A stretch of 64,000 bases of DNA, taken from assembly GCA_023260135.1 (NCBI GenBank), contig JALQWG010000007.1:1-64000 (forward strand), read 5' to 3'. The position numbers were made by a program, and so were the translations under genes. Shown here piece by piece: positions 9,046-19,166 of this stretch. Within the stretch, counting starts at the first letter, position 1; each line of letters starts with the position of its first letter. The DNA comes from Candidatus Altimarinota bacterium (GTDB taxonomy: Bacteria > Patescibacteriota > Gracilibacteria > BD1-5 > UBA2023). The notes beneath the pieces were generated by a model. The model made no database searches and had not been told where the DNA came from. It worked only from the letters and a program-made list of their open reading frames with translations.

Positions 9046-9495
9046 TTACTTCAAAATCTGCTCGCTCACCATCTTCACATTTTCTGATGAGGTCTCATTC
9101 TTGGCATCGAGCATACGTATCTCATCGAGTGAGAACCACTGACAATCTCCTATATTTTCCTCATCTTGTATAGTTGCTTGGTAGTGGACGATGAGAGTCT
9201 TCTCCTCATATCCACGGAGGTCTATCGTATCCAGGATGACGATAGGATGCTCTGTATCGTGGAGCGCTACGGTGTTATCTCAGAGGACTTCGCGAGCCTT
9301 GGCGAGAGCATTTTCTCGGAATGTCAGGGTGTCATCATATCTCCCACCGATGAACTGCCACTTGAGTGTACTCTCTCACTTGTGGAGGAGCACCTTGTCA
9401 TGTGTTCCATTCACGATAACAGGTCCAGTGGCGATAGTGAACTCAGAAGTAACTCCAGTGAAGTCGAGTGCAGGTACACAGAAGAATGTAGTCAT
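9046..9495 (-). CDS. Nudix-like protein with degenerate Nudix box
   Basis: This 149-residue protein has the layout of Nudix hydrolases: an N-terminal beta-sheet, a box-like stretch GGRYDDTLTFRENALAKARE (about residues 49-68), and a C-terminal WFSLDEIRML segment typical of the fold. The catalytic REUXEEXGU core is poor: RE is there, followed by VLGDN instead of EE. It may bind rather than hydrolyse nucleotides. TGA codes two glycines, one just after the box. Fold assignment is moderately sure, activity is not. Confidence 0.65.
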
Positions 9496-9535
9496 ATACG
9501 GCAAAGTTAAGGATATACCTTGATTCTATCCTTTC

Positions 9536-11233
9536 CTATACCTTTTTCAAGTATTTTACCATGTATTCGTCTTCGAGTGTGTATCCACGTTTTTCATAGT
9601 ATCCACGGACTCATACTCATGCTATCACTGCCACTTTTTCGAGTTCTCCATAGTGGTCACTTACTATCTGTTCGGCTCGTTCCATGAGTCGCTTACCGAA
9701 TCCCATATGCTGTCATGAGTCGTTTCCTGTCTCTCATACTGGTATTTGATCTCAGAAAACGTGCAATTCTCGAACTATAGCTGCACGATTGAGTACTTCG
9801 ATGAAGTGTTTTTCTCATGAAAAATACTGAGAAGGAATACGGAGACGCAAAAGTGCGAATATCGTCCTGTCAGTAGGGTCTATCATCTGGAGGAAGTACT
9901 CATGACCATCCGATGCTTCGTAGAAGTACTCATCCATGATGGCAGTATGTGGATCGTTTCATTTTGCTCGGATCTCGCGAGCAGATATATCATGTCGAGT
10001 GAGTCCACGAGCTCGCATCGCCACCTCAGTCACTTGGCGAAGATTGGCGATCTTGGACCCCGCGAGTATCTCATGCGCAGGGATATCTCGGTACATACGG
10101 AGAAGTCTGACATATTCAGGTATAGTGCTCTGGACTTCTGCCATGAGTGGTATGAGTGTTGCGTCATCATATGGTTCGAATTCTCCTCGTTCCCACATGG
10201 TTGTGAGCTCGGAATTCGGAGTGACGACGAGTGGATATATCTTGATCTCATCGGGGCGGAACGCCCCATTATTCCATACCTCTTGCATCGAAGTCTTGTC
10301 GATCTCTGGTGTCGATCCGACGAGTCCTGGCATCATGTGTGCCACGACCTTGAAACCCGCATCTTTGAGGAGCTTGGTAGCGCGTGTAGACTCAGTATTT
10401 CCGTGACCACGCTTGTTGAGCTCGTTGATAGCATCATCAGTTGTCTGATATCCTATCTCGACACGTGTGATGCCATACCTGCGAAGTCTCACTATTTCTT
10501 CCACATCGATCCAGTCGGGGCGTGTTTCGATAGCGATACCGATAACTCGAGAGGTGGCGGTTTCATTCTTTTTCTTGGCTTCTTCGAGAGTGGCTGAATG
10601 GTAGGATGGTAGGATGGTAGGATTGTTGGTTGGTCTAGAAAATGGGTTTCATTGCTCCGACTTTTTACTTTTCACTTTTCACTTTTCTTGGCCGAAGGTG
10701 CTATGCGCATCATATATCTGCCGGATAAAGTCTTCCTGATACTCACGCGGATAGACACTCCATGTCCCACCGATAACTCGGACATCACACTTGGATATCG
10801 CATTCCCTGTTATCTGGAGCGATGAGAGGCGGTTCTGTACCTGGAGGTATGGGTCGAAGTCGTTCATCTCCGCGCGTTGCACGGCAGGCTCGTCTGATAT
10901 ATAGCTCTTCGGCAATCACTCATATGTCGGACAATAGATACACTTCCCAGGACAACCCCAGAACTTGGTCAGGAGGGATATCACAGCAACTCATGAGAGT
11001 GAGCGAACCGCACGCTTGCGGAGCACTCGTCGGACACGGTTGGAGTCAGTTAATTTTCCTGTCGATACGAGTTCATTGTATCGCTCGATGAATGCTATAT
11101 GCGATGGTGATGTACTTGCCCCTGTCTTCGCAAGTATACTGTTGCGAAGTACCTGAAATTGCTCCTTGGTTTCGATAGTCTCGTCTGCTTGGAGTGCTCT
11201 CAGTATCTCGTCGATGAGTGTCATATCATGCAT
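9536..11233 (-). CDS. Elp3-family tRNA uridine-34 carboxymethyl transferase
   Basis: This 565-residue protein combines a radical SAM domain and a C-terminal GNAT acetyltransferase domain. Elp3 adds a carboxymethyl-type group to C5 of wobble uridine in tRNA, using acetyl-CoA. The Fe-S cluster motif is C94-x3-C98-x2-C101 (CPGKCIYCPT), then PKSYISDEP and IETRPDWID. The acetyl-CoA domain ends the protein (GQHMGFGKRLMERAEQI, GYYEKRGYT). TGA codes glycines at conserved spots (S-G-VAVISLLTK). Residues about 185-215 form a low-complexity insert encoded by simple repeats and absent from the family plan. Met 11224 is an alternative start. Archaeal-like single-subunit Elp3 occurs in some bacteria. Confidence 0.9.
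10601..10687. repeat. Simple repeats inside elp3
   Basis: Tandem GTAGGATG units (10601-10624) and ACTTTTC/TTCACTT units (10661-10687) flank a short linker. They are read in frame in elp3 and look like intergenic-type sequence. Confidence 0.7.
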
Positions 11234-11267
11234 GACGCGGAGTATAGGGAAAAAGTGAAAAAATACA

Positions 11268-11300
11268 AAAAAACCGCCCGAAGGCGGTTAATTTTTTAAT
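11268..11300. terminator. GC-rich hairpin
   Basis: AACCGCC-CGAA-GGCGGTT followed by a T-run on the plus strand and preceded by an A-run, hence T-run on the minus strand. It covers the stop codon of the small ORF ending at 11288. Confidence 0.7.
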
Positions 11301-11572
11301 AACCAATATCAAAACAGTAAAATTAAGTATATACAGTAGAGCAATAGTCCTATGCGGTGTATCTTTTGGATGCTATATGTAGAAAATCCGAGCAGGAAAA
11401 TAAGCCATAAAAAGTATAGCCATCAATACTTATTGCCAGCATCTTCCATAATATCAAAATACAGACTTGATTGAAAAAATACCAAGAAAATAAAGTTTAT
11501 AAAGATGAGGAATGAGAGGATGGCTGATTGTGATCTTGGATATATGGTATGATTATAATCGAATATTTTGAC
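11288..11572 (-). CDS. Possible small membrane protein without a clear start
   Basis: An open frame of about 94 codons (TGA as sense) encodes two hydrophobic segments separated by a short polar loop (MEDAGNKYGW). No ATG or GTG lies upstream in frame, so the start may be TTG or the internal Met, or the gene may be decayed. No family recognised. Confidence 0.35.
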
Positions 11573-11577
11573 TAATC

Positions 11578-11606
11578 AAAGAAAAACCGCCCGAAGGCGG
11601 TATAAA
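11578..11606. terminator. GC-rich hairpin
   Basis: A second copy of ACCGCC-CGAA-GGCGGT, with an A-run on its left side, 95 bases past the stop of the gene at 11701 on the minus strand. Likely its terminator. Confidence 0.65.
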
Positions 11607-11700
11607 GAAGATGAAGAATTTGTTCATCTCATTCCTCACATTGCATGAGGAGAATTGTATTCTAATCAACATCACGCGGAATGAGGTGAGGAGGGATTGA

Positions 11701-12438
11701 TTATGTGTATTGGTATCAAGATCAATAGAGATCCACAATGTGGTATTGACCAGCTGCTCGGCGGGCAGAGGTGTCTGTCCATGGCATGAGGTGTTTTCCA
11801 ACAAGTCCGTTGCTTGTTGCAGAATATGCTGTGGTTCCAACTTTGAGAGAGAAGCCATTTACAAAGTTTTGGTCTACTACCCATAAACCAGACCCATCAG
11901 CAGCAACACCAAGGACAATCGCTACATGTCCAGTGCTATTCGATGGATATGTAGAACTGCCATTAAAATAGGCAATCATAGTCCCTGGCAAGAGCATGCT
12001 TGTGCGTTGGTTGACCTGGATATCTGCAATCTTTGTGCCAGTATGCCACATAGAGGTAGGTGAACTACTTCCAATCATTGCCTTGGCAAATGCCACGCAT
12101 TGTCCAGGATAACTGTAGTACAACGCAGCTTCACTGATACGAGTGTGAGATGCTCCAAGTGAGCTAGTCGAGTCAAGAGTCATTGTTTTCCCTGACCCCA
12201 CAAACCCGAGATTGGGCATATTGAGTTTCAGGTAAAACTCTGTATTTCCAGTGGATTTCAAGACCTTTACAGAACCAATTGTGGTGGATGTTGCATTTGT
12301 CCAGTCACTTGTTCCAAAAGGCGTTGTGCTGTCAAGAAAAAGATTGACTCGATTGCTGGGTGCTATTTGTGTGTCAGCCATGGCCGAAAAACAAAGAACA
12401 ACCGTCAAAAAGGAAACTAGAAATTTGATAACTCTCAT
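11701..12438 (-). CDS. Secreted papain-fold amidase-like protein (BPSL0067/CHAP type) with fossil UGA stop
   Basis: This 245-residue protein starts with a signal peptide (MRVIKFLVSFLTVVLCFSAM-ADTQ). About residues 112-190 resemble BPSL0067/CHAP-type Cys-His amidases: GQCVAFAKAM with Cys114, MWHTGTKI, PGTMIAYF, TGHVAIVLG with His171, and WVVDQNF. Such enzymes cleave peptidoglycan peptides or act as exported effectors. Unlike its neighbours it has a Shine-Dalgarno GGAG six bases before ATG. All internal glycines are GGN; the only TGAs are at 11722 and 11716, at the very end (VDLY-Gly-Ser-Gly-YQYT, then TAA 11701). The first TGA was probably the stop in a standard-code donor. Domain call moderate. 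Confidence 0.75.
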
Positions 12439-12519
12439 GAATAACTCCAAAATAAAAAAGAAATCACAATTACATACTATGAATATATTAACCCCAAGTC
12501 ATATAATCCTCCGAAAAAA

Positions 12520-13443
12520 TTATTGGAAAAAATCTTGAAGAAAATTTTCTTTTGTTTTATATCGAATCTGATAATCTCAAAGCTCCTGCCCTGCATTCAA
12601 ATAAGTTACTCGAGCAAGAACAAGGTTTCTCAGAATATCAGCACCATAAGTATCGACACAAGTTGGGTTTTTGAATATCCACTTTGTTCCATCCGGATGA
12701 ATAGGCCACTCCCGTTGTTTCCAATATACTTCAAATCCTGCAGAGAGCCATTCTTGGAAAGCGTGTAACCTTTTAAAATCAATAGTTTTTCGCCCAGAAT
12801 GGTCTATGTATATCCAGTTTTCAATATCTAGAAAGTCTGAGTTTACTATGGTAGAAAAAGTAATTCCATTTTGGTTATTTGCTATCTCACTTTCACTAGG
12901 AAAAAATTCTTCATTATATGTGAGATTTTCCTTACACTCTGTTAAAAGCGTTTCCCAATTTGGATCTGAGAGGGCATCCAGGAGGTATTTTTCAACACCA
13001 GGACTTACGTATCCATCCGTTTCTTTACAGAGATAGCCAAGATTATTAGGATCTGATTCACTTCCGCATTTTTTTCGGAGATTTTCGAGTTCCGTTTGGC
13101 TGAGTGCCACCTCCCGTGGATTCCCCTCACCAAACACATAAGTTACCCCGCTAATTGTCCGAGTTTTCCATTCTGTATTTGGCTTCACAAACTGAGGTTT
13201 TTCCTTCTCCGCTTCTGTGAGTGGTTTGCCAGAACCGAATGGAGTCATCCCCCAGTCAGTTCCTGAGTTTGCATACGTTTCGAGTCGTTTGCCCGTATCC
13301 GTTTCGATTATTTCTGCTGAAACAGTCGGCTTTTGAGTATTTGTTTGTGTTGAAGTCTCTCCACCACGAAAACCGTAGTAGAAGTAGATTGTCGCTACTC
13401 CGAGGAGGAGAATGGCGAGAAAGTTTTTGGTATTGAGTTGCAT
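12520..13443 (-). CDS. Membrane-anchored unknown protein with fossil UGA stop
   Basis: This 307-residue protein has one N-terminal membrane helix (about residues 8-22) and a soluble external domain with Cys residues near 125, 138 and 165. No family recognised. It has GGAG six bases before ATG 13443, many GGN glycines and a single TGA at 12577, after ...YLNAGQEL. Eighteen further residues follow before TAA 12520. As with the next gene (11701, 81 bases downstream), that TGA looks like an old stop. The upstream Met 13485 would overlap the Shine-Dalgarno site, so I took 13443. Confidence 0.7.
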
Positions 13444-13663
13444 ATGGAGCTCCAATGAATGTAAAAATAAAATTCCCTTACTCACTTAAAATAAGGAAAT
13501 ACTTTCGAAAGTAAAAACACTATAGCATCAAAAAGTGACAAATCTGTTACAAAAATCAGGAAAAAATATAGACAAAATTATGGAAGATTGTTTGGTATAT
13601 ATGAATCATTGCTTTCATATACAAAATATGCTACAATGCCATCATATTCTTCACTCAATACCT

Positions 13664-14215
13664 ATGGCACAAGAGATAGAACGACAGTTCGTGGTAGATA
13701 CAGAGAGTCAGGACTGGAAAAAGCTCCGCGAGACTCTCCCAAAAGTCTATATCACCCAATCAACTATTCATCGTGGAGAGGGGAACAAGCTCCGAGTACG
13801 TCTCATCGATGATCCAAAGAGTGGTAAAAAATCCGCGGCTTTTACATTCAAAGTGAAGAAAAAATCCAGAAAAAATGAACCCAATATTCGTGATGAATAT
13901 GAGTGGGAAGTCCCGTATCGTGTAGCACTTTTTATCATGATAGGGCATGGTGAGGTGACCAAAACCCGATATAGCTATCGTCATACAGACGGCAAGCTCT
14001 GGGAATTCGACGAATATACTGGCGCCAATGAGTGAATCGTCCTCGCGGATATAGAGCTCTCGTCTCTCGATGAGGAAGTTGAGCTTCCATCTTGGCTCGG
14101 GCAAGAGACAACCAAGGATAAAAAAATTACTAATAATTCATTTACACTTCATCCGTATATGAACTGGTCAGATGAGGAAAAGAAGTGGTATGAGGGACTG
14201 AAGAAGAGGAAATAA
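13664..14215 (+). CDS. CYTH-domain protein (triphosphate tunnel family)
   Basis: This 183-residue protein begins MAQEIERQFVVD, the ExExK-type signature seen as EIERQF in CYTH proteins such as bacterial inorganic triphosphatases. Basic and acidic residues alternate in beta strands (KLRVRLIDD, AFTFKVKKKS, KTRYSYRH, WEFDEYTG), as expected for a tunnel that binds triphosphate. One TGA glycine lies just after EYTGANE. Likely substrate is inorganic tripolyphosphate or a nucleotide; not testable from sequence. An upstream Met gives no homology, so I chose 13664. Confidence 0.85.
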
Positions 14216-14250
14216 ACTTGCAATCATATAAAAAATAATATAATCAACTC

Positions 14251-14313
14251 ATGTTCACAAAGCAGAGCTTCACATTCCTTGTACCCGTTCCCCTTTCGAC
14301 TCTCGGAAGGTAA
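14251..14313 (+). CDS. Putative 20-residue leader peptide
   Basis: ATG 14251 to TAA 14311 encodes MFTKQSF... ending VPVPLSTLGR. Two CCC proline codons (residues 12 and 14) lie four to six codons before a sequence complementary to the terminator loop. A prolyl-tRNA synthetase gene is downstream. No Shine-Dalgarno site; the message may be leaderless. Confidence 0.35.
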   Translation: MFTKQSFTFLVPVPLSTLGR

Positions 14314-14330
14314 TTTTCATGCAAAATTTC

Positions 14331-14376
14331 AAAATCCCTCCACGAGAGTCATATCGAATTGGAGGGATTTTTTAGT
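14331..14376 (+). terminator. Terminator between leader peptide and gene at 14392
   Basis: Ten-bp stem AATCCCTCCA/TGGAGGGATT with a 17-base loop and T-run; see the leader entry. Confidence 0.8.
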
Positions 14377-14391
14377 TATAACTTTTACAAT

Positions 14392-14736
14392 ATGCGCCTT
14401 GAACAAGCAATAGATAAGCTCAACCAAAATGGAAGGCAATTATATGATATGTTGGCTCAATCACATGATGTTTCATGATTGACTGCGTTACAAATAGAGA
14501 GAATTCTTTCTTTTCAAAAAAGAATCACATCTGTAGATGATAATCCTCTCACTCATCAGGAATTGAATATATCTTCAAAAAGAAAACCAGATATGTATCC
14601 TAAAAGATTCAAGCTCAATACAAAATGAAAACGTGGATGATATCTGGATACCGCAAAATTCTGGAAAGTTCTTTCGTCAAATCCGTCTTCCGTGAAAATA
14701 TCAAAAACCCAGGAAGAATTGATTGCACAGGCATAA
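14392..14736 (+). CDS. Unknown basic soluble protein
   Basis: This 114-residue protein is helical and polar (MRLEQAIDKLNQNGRQLYDM) with three TGA glycines, including KGKRGGY near residue 82. No recognised domain. It lies between the attenuator-like leader and proS, on the same strand, 36 bases before the proS start. Confidence 0.6.
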
Positions 14737-14772
14737 CTTTTTCATATACTTCAACTCAACTTATTTTCCTCT

Positions 14773-16458
14773 ATGCTCAGACTCTCAACATTTCCATTCA
14801 AGACACTCAAAACTCAACCAAAAGTGAGTGACAATCGCTCTACCTCCATCCTCCTCCAGTGAGGATATATTCGCCAGTGTATGGCATGAGCGTATGAGTT
14901 CCTCCCGATGGGACACAAGGTGCTCCGCAATATCGAGAATATCATCCGCGAAGAGATGGATAATGCTGGATACCACGAGATGCTCATGACGATACTCACG
15001 CCCCGTGAACTCTGGGAGACGACGAGTCGTTGGGATATACCAGAATATTTCAAAGTTCCTGGGTGGGGAAATAGCGAATATCGTATCGCTCCAACCAATG
15101 AGGAAAATGTCACCAATATCTTCCGGGAATTCATCCAGTCATACAAGGATCTCCCGACTTGTGTCTATCATATCCAGAAAAAGTTCCGCAATGAAAAACG
15201 TGCGAAGTCAGGACTGCTACGCGGTCGAGAATTCATCATGAAGGATGCATATTCTTTCCATGCGAATATAGAGGACTTTGAGGTATTCTACGAGGATATC
15301 AAAAAGGTGTATATGCGAGTATTTGACCGACTCGGTATCGGAGCAGATACAGTGATAGCAGATGCTGATGGTGGTGCTATATCTGACAAGAATTCACATG
15401 AATTCCAGACATTCCTCACGATCGGTGAAGACATCATCGTACAGGATTCGAGTGGATATAGCTACAATCTCGAGCTCGCATCAGGAATAGCTGATACCAA
15501 GAATACTGATGAAGCAAAAAAACCAATGGAGTACATCGATACGACGGCAGATATCGTCACGATGGAAAAGATGGCAGAGTATTTTCATGCACCACTGTGG
15601 CAGTGTCTCAAGACTGTCATCTATAAGACTGATTCCGGAAAATTTTTCTCTATTGTTATCCGTGGAGATCTCGATGTCAATGAAATCAAGGTAACCAAGT
15701 TCATCGCTCGAAAATACGGTGAATGATTCACACAAGCAACAGAAGAAGACCTCATACAGCTCGGGACAGTTCGTGGTTTTGCGACACCGATTCGTGATGC
15801 TAGACTCCCGATAGAGAACTATGGAGACGAGTCACTCATGTCTGCACACAATTATTTTGGTGGATCCAATGCACTCGCCAAGTCAACCAAGAATGTGAAT
15901 ATAGAGGATCTCGATATTATCGAATTCGCTGAATTCAATGAGCCTATCGAAGGGTTTACTTCTCGCAATGTTCCAGGAGAACTCCTCACATTCCGTCGTG
16001 CATGTGAAGTGGGAAATATTTTTCATCTCGGAGAAAAGTATTCAAAGCCTTTTGGACTCTCATTCTCTGATGAAAACAATGAGACCGTAAGTCGTGTCGA
16101 GATGGGATGTTATGGTATCGGTGTATCACGCCTCATGGGTGTGCTTGCTGAGTATTTCATGACGGATACAGGGATTGCATGGCCAGAGTCAGTGGCGCCT
16201 GCAGACTATTATATCATCGTCATCGGTGAGGATAATATCGAACGAGCTATGACACTCGCAAAAGAACTCGAATCACAAGGCAAGTCCGTCATCCTCGATG
16301 ATCGTATGGGTGGAAAATACGGATTCTGACAAAAAGCTGCAGACTGCGATCTCTGGGGAATCCCGAATCGTATTGTCATATCTCCGAAGACTCTCGAAAA
16401 GTGAGGATATGAACTCAAAAAACGGACAGAAATCGAAGGAAAATTGATTAATTTTTAG
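14773..16458 (+). CDS. proS: Prolyl-tRNA synthetase
   Basis: This 561-residue class II enzyme charges tRNA-Pro. Class II motif 2 is RNEKRAKSGLLRGREF and motif 3 lies in the C-terminal core at VEMGCYGIGVSRLMG. Between them lies the insertion (editing) domain of bacterial-type ProRS, and an anticodon-binding domain ends the protein (VILDDRMGGKYGFGQKAADCDLWG). Length is near the bacterial norm (570). Seven or so glycines, e.g. LQGGYIRQCMAGAYEFLP, are TGA. Start ATG 14773 gives the normal N-terminus. Confidence 0.95.
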
Positions 16459-16464
16459 TCCTTG

Positions 16465-17097
16465 ATGCGCAAATTCTTTCTCATAATACTCCTCCTCGGG
16501 TGCATCCTCATGGCACCATGGGGGATTATCTCTGTGACGACATATGATCGAGTCTATCGGGATATCGAGGATATACCTGTGCGTGATGTGGGCCTCCTCC
16601 TCGGGACAACTCCGAGTGTGCAGTGACAGGAGAATCTGTTTTTTACAACCCGTATCGAGGCAACTAAGGAACTCTATGAGCGTGGGAAGATCCGACATAT
16701 ACTCGTCTCTGGAGATAATTCTACTGCAGGATACAATGAACCGCAATACATGAAAAATGCCCTCCTAAATAGGGGCATTCCAGAAGAGGCAATCACTATG
16801 GATTATGCTGGTTTCCGAACACTGGATTCGGTCGTTCGGGCACGTGAGATATTCTCACTCTCAGGGAATTTTGTCATCATATCACAGCCATTCCATGTCG
16901 AGCGTGCACTCTATCTCGCAGATGCGAGATGAATCGATGCAATTGGATATGGTGCTGCCAATGTATCACTGCGGTTCGGTCCTATGGCATACCTCAGAGA
17001 GATACCAGCGAGATGGCTCGCACTCTATGATGCATGGATGGGTACAGAACCGACAGTCCTCGGAGAACGAGAGACGATTATTCCTGTGAGAGAGTAG
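16465..17097 (+). CDS. SanA/YdcF-like DUF218 envelope protein
   Basis: This 210-residue protein has an N-terminal membrane helix and a DUF218 domain: VGLLLGTTPSV, FTTRIEATKELYERGKIRHILVSG, EAITMDYAGFRTLDSVVRA and ISQPFHVERALYLA. The family includes SanA and ElyC, linked to envelope integrity. TGA glycines occur at two places. It starts 6 bases after proS and is probably cotranscribed. Confidence 0.88.
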
Positions 17098-17098
17098 A

Positions 17099-17287
17099 TT
17101 ATGCTACCATGAGCGTTCTCTCATGTGTTATATGTTCTTGAGCCTTCTCGTATGCACGAGAGAGTTTTTCCTCATCGAGGAGAGAGAGTTCACCGGCAAG
17201 CTTTTCGGCTGTAGTGGTGTCGAGACCGTACATCTGTACGTACTCTTTGACTATAGAGTCAATGATGTTTTGTGTGTTTGCTACCAT
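17099..17287 (-). CDS. Small helical unknown protein
   Basis: This 62-residue protein is acidic and fully helical in prediction (IVKEYVQMYGLDTTTAEKL, LSRAYEKAQEH). No TGA. It converges on the DUF218 gene, one base apart. Unknown function. Confidence 0.6.
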   Translation of the reverse strand: MVANTQNIIDSIVKEYVQMYGLDTTTAEKLAGELSLLDEEKLSRAYEKAQEHITHERTLMVA

Positions 17288-17327
17288 GAATATATGATAG
17301 CATTAAAAAATATAATGTCAATATATT

Positions 17328-18437
17328 TTACAATATAATTCAACTTCATGCAACACTCTCTCCATCATAGAGGACACATATCTGTCCACTCGTGATTGCT
17401 CGTTGAGGGCTCGTAAACTGTATATCGATAGTTCATTGTTCACTGCTCATTGTTCACTGACATTCTTGATCGTCTTGTCTGTATCGTATCTTTGCCCCGT
17501 ATTTTTTTCATGCTTCAGGTCTTGTTCCTGTCCACTCTCCGAGAGTGCATGATGAAGTATATAGTGCCAGTTCTGCCTCGGTTCAGACGGTGATAGTGTT
17601 ATTTTTTACATCTTTGGCGATGACAAACAGCGCTGGTCCACCACCAACCTTGATTCACTTTCTCTGACCGATGGTGTAGGTGAATGCTCATTCATGAACT
17701 CCGACAACTTTTCCAGTATTATCGAGGATATTTCCTGGTTTTTTCTCGAGACGTCGTTCGAGGAACTCCTTCATCGATACTTTTCCGATAAAACAAAGTC
17801 ATTGTGAGTCCTTGCGTTCTGCATTTGGGAGTCAGGCTTTTTTGGCAATTTCTCGAACTTCACTTTTGAGGAGATGTCCAATTGGGAATATTGCCTTCGA
17901 TAATTGGAATGGAGAGAGTCGAGAGAGGAAGTATGATTGATCCTTATTGGGGTCGATACCTTTCAAAAGCTTTGTTGTGTCGTCATTCTGATGCATCGCC
18001 GAAGAATCCAGGTTTTCCTGTATTCTCCTGGATCCTTCGTTTCACTCAGGATGACGGATACGAGCATAGTGTCCTGTCGCAATCCCGTCAAATCCGAGTG
18101 AGAGGGCTTCTTCGAGGAAGAGGTCGAACTTTACCAGATTGTTACAGAATACATCTGGATTCGGCGTTCTTCACTTCGCATATTCCTCGTAGATGTAGTT
18201 CACGATTCTTTTCTCATACTCATCTCGGTAGTCGAACGTATAGAATGGGAGCTCGAGGTAATTCGCAACCTTTTTCGCTTCCTCGATATCTGCGAGGGTG
18301 GGACATGTACCAGGATTTTCCTCATCGAGATAGTTGATCATGAATCCGCACGATACATCATACCCTTGTTCCTTGAGCAAGAGGGCAGATACAGCAGAGT
18401 CTACTCCACCCGAGAGTCCGACGAGGATTTTTTTCAT
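17328..18437 (-). CDS. mnmA: tRNA-specific 2-thiouridylase MnmA
   Basis: This 369-residue ATP-pyrophosphatase thiolates U34 of Lys, Glu and Gln tRNAs. The P-loop is SGGVDS (9-14), the first catalytic Cys is in NPDVFCNN (about 97), ATGHYAR follows, and the second is in DSQGLCFIG. Many glycines are TGA. Two stretches are foreign to the family: residues 128-153, encoded by a palindromic repeat, and a short tandem repeat near the C-terminus (around 17435-17462). The start overlaps the stop of the ABC ATPase (TAATG), indicating coupling. Length without the inserts matches MnmA. Confidence 0.94.
17981..18056. repeat. Palindromic repeat element inside mnmA
   Basis: Left arm 17981-18012 and right arm 18027-18056 are inverted copies (outer ends CGTCATTCTGA and TCAGGATGACG; inner GAATCCAGG and CCTGGATCC) around a 14-base loop. 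It is in frame in mnmA, and one of its TGAs reads as glycine. The same family occurs at 37574. Confidence 0.85.
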
Positions 18438-19162
18438 TATTGTCCTGAATGGTTATCTCATACGCGTTTCATGAAGAGTTCTTCGAGTGGTTCTCGGAGA
18501 TCCGATACATTCATATGTTCTACTATTCTTCCTTGTGCTATGATGGCGAAGTTATCGCAGATGGCCTCTACGTCTGAGAGAATATGTGTATTGAAAAAGA
18601 GTGTTTTTCCTTCTGCCTTCAGTTCGAGTATGAGATCCTTCACCATCTTGCGACCGATAGGGTCGAGTCCGCTCATCGGTTCATCGAGGAATATGAGCTC
18701 CGGATCATGGAGTATTGCTTGTGCGAGTCCGATGCGTTGGAGCATTCACTTGGAGTAGGCATTGAGACGCTTATTTTTGGCGTGTGTGAGTCCTACCTTT
18801 TCTAGGACTATGTCGATACGTTCTATTAGATACGATTCCGGCATTTCATAGAATTTTCCATTGAATCTCAGGAACTCTTCGGCTGTGAGGTATTTGTAGA
18901 GGTAGGTATTCTCGGGCATGAATCCGATACGTTTCTGTACTGATAGGTCTGTCGGTGATTTTCCGAAGAGGAGTACTCATCCGCTATCCGCTCTGAGTAT
19001 CCCGAGTATTGCCTTCATGGTGGTGGTTTTTCAGGCACCATTGGGTCCGAGAAAACCAAAAACTTCTCCCTCGTAGATAGAGAGATTGATGTCTCGGAGA
19101 ACTGGGTTCTTGCCGAGAGTTTTTGACAGAGATTGGATAACGATAGTTGGTTGGGAGCTCAT
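18437..19162 (-). CDS. ABC transporter ATP-binding protein
   Basis: This 241-residue ATPase resembles CcmA/YhaQ-type drug or lipid exporters. Walker A is GPNGAGKTTT (about 43), the signature is [14 protein letters not shown] instead of LSGGQ, Walker B is [14 protein letters not shown], and the H-loop is FFNTHILSD. The glycine of the signature is GGN but others are TGA. There is no adjacent permease. It lies between fur (4 bases upstream) and mnmA (1-base overlap), so the three probably form one transcript. Confidence 0.9.
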
Positions 19163-19166
19163 AGTA

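Larger units (their letters stand above)
14218..14376 (+). promoter_or_regulatory. Promoter, leader peptide and terminator ahead of the proS unit (attenuator-like)
   Basis: TTGCAA (14218) and TATAAT (14239) are 15 bases apart, so transcription would begin near the ATG of a 20-codon frame at 14251. A strong terminator follows (14331-14374, arms AATCCCTCCA and TGGAGGGATT, then T-run). GACTCTCG at 14298-14305, in the last leader codons, is complementary to CGAGAGTC at 14343-14350 in the terminator loop. This has the parts of an attenuator. A separate small RNA is the alternative. Confidence 0.5.

Noticed and set aside
9902-10597. Plus-strand frame of 231 codons over elp3
   Set aside because: Antisense; Elp3 motifs lie on the minus strand in one frame through TGA.
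17328-18437. mnmA insert as an intein or frameshift pair
   Set aside because: The insert is a 76-base palindrome with no splicing motifs, and the frame is continuous.
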